A DNA stretch of 64,000 nt from Cellulomonas shaoxiangyii (GTDB taxonomy: Bacteria; Actinomycetota; Actinomycetes; Actinomycetales; Cellulomonadaceae): contig NZ_CP039291.1 of NCBI RefSeq assembly GCF_004798685.1, positions 3,596,001 through 3,660,000 on the forward strand. Reading direction: 5' to 3'. This document shows positions 42,732 to 50,094 of this stretch, in pieces. Within the stretch, counting starts at the first letter, position 1. Every line of letters starts with the position of its first letter. The position numbers and the translations under genes were made by a program. The notes under the pieces were generated by a model. It was not told where the DNA came from. It saw only the letters and a list, made by a program, of their open reading frames with translations, and did not search any database.

Positions 42732-44234
42732 TCAGTGGGTCGCGTCGCCCACCGCGATCGCGAGGAGCACGGACAGGGCCGTGCGCACCTGCGGGCCCGT
42801 CGACGCAGCGCTCGAGGCGGCGACCTCGACGACCCACTCGCCGCGCGCGACCGTGAGGGACGTCGTCCGGCCCGCGTCGGCGGGGCTGCCGCCGCGGGCG
42901 ATCGTCGCCGGCTCGCCGTCACCGGCCCGGCGCAGCACCGCCCACTCGTCGCCGCCGAGCGTCTCCGTGACCGCCCCCGCGAACGCCAGCAGACGCGGGA
43001 CGACGCCGGGCTGCGCCGCCCCGATCGCGACCGCGCCCGTCGCGACGAGCCGCTCGACGGCGACCGTCGGGTCGGCCACCGCCGGCAGCGTGCGTGCCCG
43101 GGCGCGCTGGCGCCGGCGCTTGGCCTGGTACTGCGCCTGGTCCGCGCGGCGGAACAGGTGTCGCGCTCCCACGGCGCCCATGACGGCCGTCGAGGCGATG
43201 CCGTAGGAGATCGCCGCGCCGTGCGGGAGGGGGAACTTCGCGACGGTCGAGGCCATCGTCTCGGTCACCTCGGCGCGCGCCTGCCCCACCGTCACCAGGC
43301 AGAACTCGTCACCGCCGATGCGCGCGGCCGTCGTGCCGGGCAGCGCGTCGGACGCGCGGCGCAGCACGTCCGCGACCGCGCGCAGCAGGTCGTCGCCCGC
43401 GTCGTGCCCGAGCTCGTCGTTGACGCGCTTGAGCCCGTCGACGTCGCACATGACGATGCAGGTCTCGCGCCCCGAGGCGAGGGCCGCGTCGGCGGCCTGG
43501 TCGGCGACGCGGCGGTTGGCCAGCCCGGTGAGCGGGTCGTCGGCGATCATGTGCCGCACCTGCTGCTCGAGGTCGACGCGCGCGATCGCGCCGGCCGCCA
43601 GCGCGGCCAGGACCTCGGCGGCGGCGACGTCGTCGGCGTCGAAGCGCGGCGCCTCGACGCCGCGGACCACGGAGACCTGACCCCACACCGAGTCGTTCAC
43701 GACGATCGGGGAGCTGAGCGCCGAGCCCGCACCCAGCTCGCGCAGCGCCTCGACCTCGACCCGGTCGCCCGCGGACTCGTCACCGGGCAGCACCGAGCGG
43801 CCCCGCTCGTCGAACGCGTGCGCGACCCAGCTCGCCCGGTCGCGGATCAGCCCGCGCAGGGCCGGACGGTCGTCGGCGCGGTACGTCGTCGCGAGGAGGG
43901 AGAGGGACCGGGCGTCGTCGGTCGGCGGCTCGAGGCGCAGCACGCGGCACGTGTCCTGCGAGATGCGGCACAGCGCGGCCGAGTCGGCACCGAGCACGTC
44001 GACGGCCATCTGCGCGGCTGCCTCAAGCACGCCGTCGACGTCGCGGCAGGCGTCGAACCCGTGGGCGGCGACGGCGAGACCGCGCACGCCACCGAGGTCC
44101 GCAGCCGAGAGCCCGCCCCGGTGCGCACCCTTGGCAGCCGTGCCCCGACGCGTCACCGGGACATCATCGACCCTCGGTGCGCCCGGCGCCGAGACCGACC
44201 CGTGAGAGGTCGGTGAGATCACCCACGTGCGCAC
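42732..44234 (-). CDS. GAF-GGDEF diguanylate cyclase
   Basis: A 500-residue c-di-GMP synthase. The N-terminal GAF domain (about 55-215) includes GGVLEAAAQMAVDVLGADSAALCRIS-type text and ALSSPIVVNDSVWGQVSVV. The GGDEF domain (about 225-375) has DDPLTGLANRR, VMCDVDGLKRVNDELGHDAGDDLL and the active-site RIGGDEF. There is no RxxD inhibitory site before it. A further 120 residues with a weak GAF-like look follow. The first GTG is at 44234; a later GTG before TRRGTAAK is possible. It is divergent from LPMO3, so the two share a control region. Confidence 0.88.
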   Translation of the reverse strand: MRTWVISPTSHGSVSAPGAPRVDDVPVTRRGTAAKGAHRGGLSAADLGGVRGLAVAAHGFDACRDVDGVLEAAAQMAVDVLGADSAALCRISQDTCRVLRLEPPTDDARSLSLLATTYRADDRPALRGLIRDRASWVAHAFDERGRSVLPGDESAGDRVEVEALRELGAGSALSSPIVVNDSVWGQVSVVRGVEAPRFDADDVAAAEVLAALAAGAIARVDLEQQVRHMIADDPLTGLANRRVADQAADAALASGRETCIVMCDVDGLKRVNDELGHDAGDDLLRAVADVLRRASDALPGTTAARIGGDEFCLVTVGQARAEVTETMASTVAKFPLPHGAAISYGIASTAVMGAVGARHLFRRADQAQYQAKRRRQRARARTLPAVADPTVAVERLVATGAVAIGAAQPGVVPRLLAFAGAVTETLGGDEWAVLRRAGDGEPATIARGGSPADAGRTTSLTVARGEWVVEVAASSAASTGPQVRTALSVLLAIAVGDATH

Positions 44235-44256
44235 CCGTCCGGAGGGCCCACGGCGG

Positions 44257-44266
44257 GAAACGTTTC
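44257..44266. promoter_or_regulatory. GAAACGTTTC palindrome between diguanylate cyclase and LPMO3
   Basis: A perfect 10-bp palindrome with the central CG typical of LacI-family operators, 158 bp before the LPMO3 ATG and 23 bp before the GGDEF gene start. It is the most symmetrical member of the GAANCGNTTC set. Confidence 0.55.
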
Positions 44267-44414
44267 GCGGGATTGCCCACGCGTGCCGCGCTCACGACCC
44301 TGACCGCACACCGTCTCCCCTGCCGAGGCCGTGCCCCACGCCGAGCCGCCGGCAGACCCACCCCGACGCAGACCCGACCGCGGCCACGACGCCGCCCGTG
44401 CGAGAGGCCCCCGC

Positions 44415-45605
44415 ATGACCCGACACCGCCCCGTCCGGCGCGCCCTCGCAGGGCTCGCCGCCACGTCCGTGCTGGCCGGGGCGCTCGTCGCCCTGCCCAC
44501 CGCCGCCCAGGCCCACGGCGGCCTCACCTACCCCGCGACCCGCACCTACCAGTGCTACGTCGACGGCCTCGCGGGCGGCCAGGCCGCGGGCCAGGCCGGC
44601 AACATGCTGCCCACCAACCCGGCGTGCAAGAACGCGCTCGCGTCGAACAGCTACGGCTTCTACAACTGGTTCGGCAACCTGCTCGGCACGATCAACGGCC
44701 GGCACGAGACGATCCCGGACGGGAAGCTCTGCGGCCCCGACGCCCGCTTCGAGGCGTTCAACACGCCGAGCGCGTCGTGGCCCACGACCCGGGTGCAGGC
44801 CGGCCAGCGGATCACGTTCCAGTACGCGGCGACCGTGCCGCACCCCGGCTGGTGGACGCAGTACATCACCAAGGACGGCTGGAACCAGAACGAGCCGATC
44901 GGCTGGGACGACCTCGAGCCGGCCCCGTTCGACCGCGTCCTCAACCCGCCGCTGCGCAACGGCGGCCCGACCGGCCCCGAGTACGCCTGGGACGCGACCC
45001 TGCCGCAGAAGTCCGGCAAGCACGTGATCTTCTCGATCTGGGAGCGCACGGACAGCCCCGAGTCGTTCTACAACTGCTCGGACGTCGACTTCGGCGGCGG
45101 GAACCCGAGCCCCACGCCCACCCCGACGCGCACCGCCACGCCGACGCCGACCCCGACGCGCACGCCGACCCCCACCCCGACCGTCACGCCGACGCGCACG
45201 GCGACCCCGACCCCGACCCCGACCCCGACGCCCACGGTCACGCCGACGCCCACCGCGACGCCCACGCCCACGCCGTCGGTCCCGGCCGACGCGGTGTGCG
45301 AGGTCGAGATCGACACCACGAGTGCGTGGAACGGCGGCTTCCAGGGCAACGTCACCGTGTTCAACGCGACGATGCAGCCGGTCAGCGGCTGGGAGGTGAC
45401 GTGGCGCTTCACCAACGGCGAGAAGGTGACGCAGGCGTGGAGCTCGACGACCACGCAGTCGGGTGACACCGTGACCGCCAGGAACGCCGCCTGGAACGGC
45501 ACGATCGCGCACCACAACGCGGTGTCGTTCGGCTTCATCGGCTCGGGCACCCCGAGGCCCGCGACCGACGTGACGCTCAACGGCTCGCCCTGCATCGTCC
45601 GCTGA
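44415..45605 (+). CDS. LPMO3: secreted AA10 lytic polysaccharide monooxygenase with CBM2
   Basis: A 396-residue LPMO of a different AA10 subgroup from LPMO1 and LPMO2. The signal peptide ends TAAQA, so His34 is the mature N-terminus (HGGLTYPATRTYQ). The second copper His is His143 in VPHPGWWTQY. The 109-residue spacing and the blocks SYGFYNWF and GWDDLEP resemble Streptomyces coelicolor CelS2 (LPMO10C), a C1-oxidising cellulose-active enzyme. The domain ends SFYNCSDVDF, again with Tyr at the axial position by alignment. A long PTPT/RTATPTPT linker (about 232-295) joins a CBM2-type domain (CEVEIDTTSAWNGGFQGN). The ATG is at 44415. Confidence 0.95.
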   Translation: MTRHRPVRRALAGLAATSVLAGALVALPTAAQAHGGLTYPATRTYQCYVDGLAGGQAAGQAGNMLPTNPACKNALASNSYGFYNWFGNLLGTINGRHETIPDGKLCGPDARFEAFNTPSASWPTTRVQAGQRITFQYAATVPHPGWWTQYITKDGWNQNEPIGWDDLEPAPFDRVLNPPLRNGGPTGPEYAWDATLPQKSGKHVIFSIWERTDSPESFYNCSDVDFGGGNPSPTPTPTRTATPTPTPTRTPTPTPTVTPTRTATPTPTPTPTPTVTPTPTATPTPTPSVPADAVCEVEIDTTSAWNGGFQGNVTVFNATMQPVSGWEVTWRFTNGEKVTQAWSSTTTQSGDTVTARNAAWNGTIAHHNAVSFGFIGSGTPRPATDVTLNGSPCIVR

Positions 45606-45628
45606 CGCGGCGGCACGGGCACGGACGA

Positions 45629-45670
45629 CCGACGCCCGGCGCACCCTCTCCTCGGGACGCCGGGCGTCGG
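45629..45670 (+). terminator. Hairpin terminator after LPMO3
   Basis: CCGACGCCCGGCG (45629-45641) is perfectly complementary to CGCCGGGCGTCGG (45658-45670) around a 16-base loop, 23 bases after the LPMO3 stop. Confidence 0.75.
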
Positions 45671-45769
45671 CGCGTGCGGGCCCGTCGGCCGGCCGGCGCG
45701 GCCGCGGTGCGGCACGCCGAGGGGCGGCGCGTCCCGTCGGGCGTGTCGGTCGAGCAGGAGACGTGCTCT

Positions 45770-45802
45770 CGCGGCTGTACGCACACCGTGCGTACAGCCG
45801 CG
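45770..45802. repeat. Perfect 15-bp inverted repeat with 3-base loop
   Basis: CGCGGCTGTACGCAC (45770-45784) and GTGCGTACAGCCGCG (45788-45802) form a flawless hairpin in the convergent region after LPMO3. It may terminate transcription of the minus-strand small gene (stop at 45945) or act as a binding site. No T-tract flanks it. Confidence 0.7.
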
Positions 45803-45944
45803 GAAGTGACCCCAGGTCGGGCGCGGGCGGCAGGCCCGCCGCGCGCGCTCCCTCGAGCGCGTCGGCCGAACGCACGCGGTCGCGGGAACGCCCACCGTGC
45901 CTGGGCTCCGAGAAGTCCCCCGGATCCGGGCGGACGCGCCGCGG

Positions 45945-46172
45945 TCAGGACTGCGCGTGCACCGTCCCGCCGGGGCGGACGTGCACGTGCACGCCGTGCA
46001 CGACGCGCGGCACGTCCGCGGAGCGGGCGGTCACCTCGTCGCCGCGGACACGCACGAGCAACCCGTACCCGTCGTCGTCGGGTGCGATGCCGACGGCCGT
46101 GACGTCCTGCCGCCCGGCCAGCGTCGCCTTGAGCTCCGCCTTCGCGCGTCGGGCCTCGCCGAGATCGGCCAC
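45945..46172 (-). CDS. 75-residue protein resembling the N-terminal domain of the neighbouring protease
   Basis: A small soluble protein beginning ADLGEARRAKAELKATLAG. It shares with the N-terminal 110 residues of the upstream protease the pieces ARRAKA, then A-x-G-x-A followed by GYG-x-x-VR-x-R, then V-x-V-R near the end. It therefore looks like a free-standing copy of that domain. Pro-domain or inhibitor-like proteins often relate to their protease this way, so it could regulate or assist the enzyme (inference). The GTG at 46172 has an excellent GGAGGTGGAGAC leader. It lies 42 bp downstream of the protease gene on the same strand. Confidence 0.7.
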   Translation of the reverse strand: MADLGEARRAKAELKATLAGRQDVTAVGIAPDDDGYGLLVRVRGDEVTARSADVPRVVHGVHVHVRPGGTVHAQS

Positions 46173-46214
46173 GTCTCCACCTCCCGGTTCCCGAAGCGGT
46201 GGGCGGCGCTCGCG

Positions 46215-47216
46215 TCAGGCGAGCAGCGTCGCGTCCAGCGCACCGAGGACGGCGTCGATCGGGTTGACGTACGTCAGCCCGCGACCATTGTCACCCCCGG
46301 CCTCCGACCCGGCAAAGAGGAGCCCCAGCGCGACCCCGTCCGCGCGGTACACGAGCGACCCCGAGTCGCCGCCGCGCGAGAACGGGCCGGGCCCGGTGCC
46401 CTCCACCTCGATCTGGTCGTCGAACGCCAGGTCGCCGAGCGGGTCGCCGTAGCCGACGAGCACGTCGTCGAGCTCGATCGCCGTGACGCGGCCCGCGGTG
46501 ACCGCGGTCGTCCGGCCGACCTTGCCGACGCGCTCACCGCCGACGGCCCGCGCGGTGGTGGTCACGCGGCCCACCGGGTACGTCGCGTCGACGTCCTCCT
46601 CGTCGAGCAGCGCGACCGCGGCGTCCACGTACGCGGTCCGGCCCGCCGCGAGGGGGACGGTGGCGGCCAGGGTCCCGACCCGGTCGCGTGCCGTGCCGCC
46701 GTCCGCCGGGCCCGGCTGCACGACGAGGTCGCCGACCTGCGCGGACGGCGTGCCCGCGAGCACGTGGTAGTTCGACAGCGCGTGCAGCCGCCCGCCCACC
46801 AGGACGAACGCGCCGAGCGTCCCCGCCGTGACGTCGACGTGGGCGATGGAGACGCCGGGTCGCAACGGCCGGACCCGGCCCGTCTCGCCGAGGGCCTGCG
46901 CCGTGATGACCGGCGGGCGCGGCCGCACGGGCTGGTCGTCGACGACGAGCGCGCGGATGCGGCCCGTGCGGCGGACGTCGACCGCGGGCCCGACCTCGTC
47001 CGCCACCCTCCGGGCGAGGGACCGCACCTCCGGCAGGCCCCGGCGGTAGCGGACGGCGACGCCGTAGCCGCCGTCCGGGCCCGTGGCGAGGCCGATCGCG
47101 AGCAGCGCCGCCGTCGGGCCGTCGGTCGACGGGCGCACCGCCCGCTCGACCAGCTCGCGTGCGAACGTCGTCGCGTGGGCCTTGGCCCGCCGTGCCGCGT
47201 CGTGGTCCATCATCAT
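46215..47216 (-). CDS. Trypsin-like serine protease, Nal1-like
   Basis: A 333-residue protein without a signal peptide. Residues 1-110 are a small alpha/beta domain (ARRAKAHATT, LAIGLATGPDGGYGVAVRYRRG). The protease domain begins at VDVTAGTLGAFVLVGGRLHALSNYHVLAG split around the catalytic His (NYH). The triad continues with Asp in AYVDAAVALL and Ser in RGGDSGSLVYRAD. The layout, with an SNYHVLA-type motif and an intracellular location, matches Nal1-like putative trypsin proteases. Targets are unknown. The start could be any of three consecutive ATGs at 47216-47208; GGGGG lies seven bases before the first. Confidence 0.82.
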   Translation of the reverse strand: MMMDHDAARRAKAHATTFARELVERAVRPSTDGPTAALLAIGLATGPDGGYGVAVRYRRGLPEVRSLARRVADEVGPAVDVRRTGRIRALVVDDQPVRPRPPVITAQALGETGRVRPLRPGVSIAHVDVTAGTLGAFVLVGGRLHALSNYHVLAGTPSAQVGDLVVQPGPADGGTARDRVGTLAATVPLAAGRTAYVDAAVALLDEEDVDATYPVGRVTTTARAVGGERVGKVGRTTAVTAGRVTAIELDDVLVGYGDPLGDLAFDDQIEVEGTGPGPFSRGGDSGSLVYRADGVALGLLFAGSEAGGDNGRGLTYVNPIDAVLGALDATLLA

Positions 47217-47566
47217 GCGCTGCCCCCTGCGTCCCGCTCGCCGTCGTCGGCGCCCCCGGGGCGCCGCACGGTCCGTGCGATCCGTCCGGTCCGTCCGGTC
47301 GGTCGTCAGTGTGGAGGGCACCACCGACAGCCGCCCGCCGGGGCCGCCGCCGTCCGGCAGGCGGACGGCGCGTCGTCCCGGCGGCGTGTCGTGCGGCGTC
47401 GGTCATTACGGACGCGCTCGGCCGGGACGGCGGCGGACCGGGACCCGGGCACGACCCGGGACACACGGAGGACGAGCCGGCGCCGGACGGGGCCCGGTCG
47501 TCCGTGGACGAGGCGGGGTCCCGGCCGGCGCCGGTGTCAGGGGTGGTGCGGGGGTGGTGCGTCCGC
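47217..47566. other. Intergenic region upstream of the protease gene
   Basis: About 350 bp with no convincing ORF. It holds a 9-bp tandem repeat based on GTCCGTCCG (47271-47305) and a CCCGGG-N5-CCCGGG palindrome near 47444-47460. Confidence 0.5.
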
Positions 47567-47791
47567 TCAGACCCGGGGGGCCGGCGGGTTGTCGTGCCGC
47601 TCCACGACCTCGCGGTGCGTGGTGTTCGTGCGCTGCGCGTTGAGGGCCATGGCCGCGATGAGCGCGATCAGACCGCCGCCCATGCAGATGTACCCGATCA
47701 CGGTGAGGTTGATGCCCTCGATGCGGTCGGCTACGCCGAACGAGAGGATCGCGCCGATGACCAGGAGTGCGATGCCGCCTCCGATGCCCAT
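47567..47791 (-). CDS. DUF6458 two-helix membrane protein
   Basis: A 74-residue protein with two membrane helices, GGGIALLVIGAILSFGVAD and INLTVIGYICMGGGLIALIAAMAL, followed by the polar tail NAQRTNTTHREVVE. This is the standard form of the actinobacterial DUF6458 family; the function is unknown. The ATG at 47791 has AAGGAG upstream. Confidence 0.88.
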   Translation of the reverse strand: MGIGGGIALLVIGAILSFGVADRIEGINLTVIGYICMGGGLIALIAAMALNAQRTNTTHREVVERHDNPPAPRV

Positions 47792-47921
47792 GTCGCTCCT
47801 TCAGCTCGGACCGGGGCGGCGCCCCGGTCGTGGTGCCGGAGAGTCTGTCGGGGACCGCCCCGGAGCGCATGTCGAACGGTCCCCGGACCCGCCGGACCAC
47901 CCCGTCGGAGCACGCGACGGG

Positions 47922-50036
47922 TCAGCCGAGGACCTCCGGGTACGCGACCGCGTCGTCCCCGGTGGCGCCCAGCACGTGGGTCGCGAGGAACGCCCCGACG
48001 GTCTGGTACCAGACCTTCGCGTGCTGGGGCGTGAGCACCCAGTGGTTCTCGTCCGGGAAGTACAGGAACCGGTGCGGGCTGCGGCCCTCGTCGTCGGCGG
48101 GCAGGCCGGACGCCGAGAGCAGCTCGTACCAGAGGCGCAGGCCCTCGCCGATCGGCACGCGGTAGTCCTTGTCGCCGTGGACGACGAGCATCGGCGTGAC
48201 GATGTCGCCGACGAACCGGTGCGGCGAGTTCTCGAGCGCCATCTCCGGCGTCATCTCGCGCTGCCAGTAGTACGACGCGTCCGTCGTGGGGCCGAACTGG
48301 TCGAGGGCCCACAGGCTCGCGTGCGTGACGATCGCGCGGAACCGGTCGGTGTGCCCGGCGACCCAGTTGGCCATGTACCCGCCGAACGAGCCGCCCATCG
48401 CGGCCGTGCGGGTCGCGTCGAGGTCGAGCCGCTCGAGCGCCGCGTCCGTGACGGCCATGAGGTCCGTGTACGGCGCCGCGCCCCACGCGCCCCAGCCGCG
48501 CTGGACGAACTCCTGCCCGTACCCGGTGGACAGTGCCGGGTCCGGCAGCAGCACGGCGTAGCCCTGGGCGACGAGCAGCCACGGGTTCCACCGCCACGAC
48601 CACGCGTTCCACGATCCGAGCGGCCCGCCGTGGATCCACAGCAGGAACGGCGCGGGGTCGTCCGCGGACGCCCCCTCGGGGACCGCGAGCCACGCGCGGA
48701 CGCGCGAGCCGTCCTCCGCCGTCGTCTCGACCTCCTCCAGGCGGCCGGGCAGTGCGGGCAGCGGCGCGGGCGCGGGCAGCGGAGTCGCCGGCACCGGTGC
48801 GCCGCCGTCGAGCGCGGCCGCCACGTCGATGCGGACGGGGTGCGCGGGAGCCTCGTACGACGTGCGCAGCGCGTAGGCGGTGCGGCCGTCGGGGGCCACC
48901 TGGACGTCGCTGAACGCGGCATCGTCGCTGGTGAGGCGCGTCACAGCGCCCGTGCGTCGTTCCACGTGGAACACCGGCGCGCGGCCGTCGTCGTCCGCCG
49001 TGACGAGCAGGCCCTCGGACGACGGCAGCCACACCCACGCGCCGGGCCAGCGGTCCCAGTCCGCCCCGAGGCGGTGCGGCTCACCGCCGTCGAGGGCGAC
49101 GACCCAGAGCTCGATGCTCGGCGCCCGGTCCGGCGTCGAGAGCGTCTCGCGCTCGTAGGCGACCCACCGGCCGTCGGGCGAGACGACCGGGCTGCCGAGG
49201 TCGGCGTCGGGGTCCGACACCAGCACGGACCGCTCCCCCGTCGCGACGTCGATCGTCACGAGGTCGGTGCGCACGTTGCCGCGGGCGACGTTGCGGCCCC
49301 ACGAGGCGACGACCGTGCGCCCGTCCGGCGTCAGGACGGCGCGCTGCTCACGCAGCCCGGTGCCGGCGTCCGGCGTCACGTCCCGCAGCGCCAGGCGGGC
49401 GTCGGGCTCGCCCGCGACCGGCGCGGCGACGTCGTCGGAGACCGTGGCGACGAACGCGTGCGGCGTCGCCGGGCCGAGGTCGTGGTCCCAGTACCGGATC
49501 GGGTACGAGTCGTGCAGGACCGCCGCGACCTTCGTGTCCTTGCGCTCCTTGGCGATCCGCGCGTCGGCCTCGTCGTCGCCGGCGGACGGCAGCACGTCGG
49601 AGACGACCAGCACCGTCGGCGCGTCCGTCGCCACCTGCACGCCGCCGACGCCCGCCGCGCGGTGCCCGACCACACGGGCCTCGGCGCCGTCGGCGGGCAG
49701 CAGCCACAGCGCCGCGACCGGGTCGCCGTCGGGCTCCTCGGCGTCGGGGTCGGGGCGCGCGCTCGCGAAGAGCAGGTCGCCGGACGGCGTGAACGCCGCC
49801 GACGACTCGCTCTTCGCGCTGCGGGTCAGGCGCCGCGCGGGCCGCGCACCGGCCGGGTCCACCTCCCACAGCGCGGTCACCCACGCGGTGCGCTTGCGGT
49901 CGAGGGTCTGCACGGCCGTGACGAGGCGCGTGCCGTCGGGCGAGAGCTTCAGGCCGCCCAGACGCGGCAGCGCGATGTAGGCGTCGAGGTCGTGGAAGGG
50001 CGTGGCGTGGCTGTCCGGGGGGGTGGGTTCGGTCAC
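47922..50036 (-). CDS. S9 family peptidase (prolyl oligopeptidase/acylaminoacyl peptidase-like)
   Basis: A 704-residue cytoplasmic serine peptidase. Residues about 20-410 form a beta-propeller with repeated SPDGxxVA-type blades (KLSPDGTRLVTAV, VVSPDGRWVAYERE). The C-terminal alpha/beta hydrolase domain has an LLWIHGGPLGSWN oxyanion region, catalytic Ser in AMGGSFGGYMANW, Asp in HGDKDYRVP and His in FPDENHWV. The family trims short peptides or removes acylated N-terminal residues. The GTG at 50036 is used, although its ribosome-binding site is poor. It is a single gene 57 bp downstream of the phoX stop. Confidence 0.92.
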   Translation of the reverse strand: MTEPTPPDSHATPFHDLDAYIALPRLGGLKLSPDGTRLVTAVQTLDRKRTAWVTALWEVDPAGARPARRLTRSAKSESSAAFTPSGDLLFASARPDPDAEEPDGDPVAALWLLPADGAEARVVGHRAAGVGGVQVATDAPTVLVVSDVLPSAGDDEADARIAKERKDTKVAAVLHDSYPIRYWDHDLGPATPHAFVATVSDDVAAPVAGEPDARLALRDVTPDAGTGLREQRAVLTPDGRTVVASWGRNVARGNVRTDLVTIDVATGERSVLVSDPDADLGSPVVSPDGRWVAYERETLSTPDRAPSIELWVVALDGGEPHRLGADWDRWPGAWVWLPSSEGLLVTADDDGRAPVFHVERRTGAVTRLTSDDAAFSDVQVAPDGRTAYALRTSYEAPAHPVRIDVAAALDGGAPVPATPLPAPAPLPALPGRLEEVETTAEDGSRVRAWLAVPEGASADDPAPFLLWIHGGPLGSWNAWSWRWNPWLLVAQGYAVLLPDPALSTGYGQEFVQRGWGAWGAAPYTDLMAVTDAALERLDLDATRTAAMGGSFGGYMANWVAGHTDRFRAIVTHASLWALDQFGPTTDASYYWQREMTPEMALENSPHRFVGDIVTPMLVVHGDKDYRVPIGEGLRLWYELLSASGLPADDEGRSPHRFLYFPDENHWVLTPQHAKVWYQTVGAFLATHVLGATGDDAVAYPEVLG

Positions 50037-50094
50037 CGGACCGGTCTACCACGCGCACGCGGCGCGGGGCGGGGCGCTGCCCGCCCGCGCCGCG

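Larger units (their letters stand above)
45606..45944. other. Convergent intergenic region with two hairpins
   Basis: About 339 bp between LPMO3 and the minus-strand small protein gene. Apart from the two hairpins listed, I see no gene or repeat. Confidence 0.5.
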
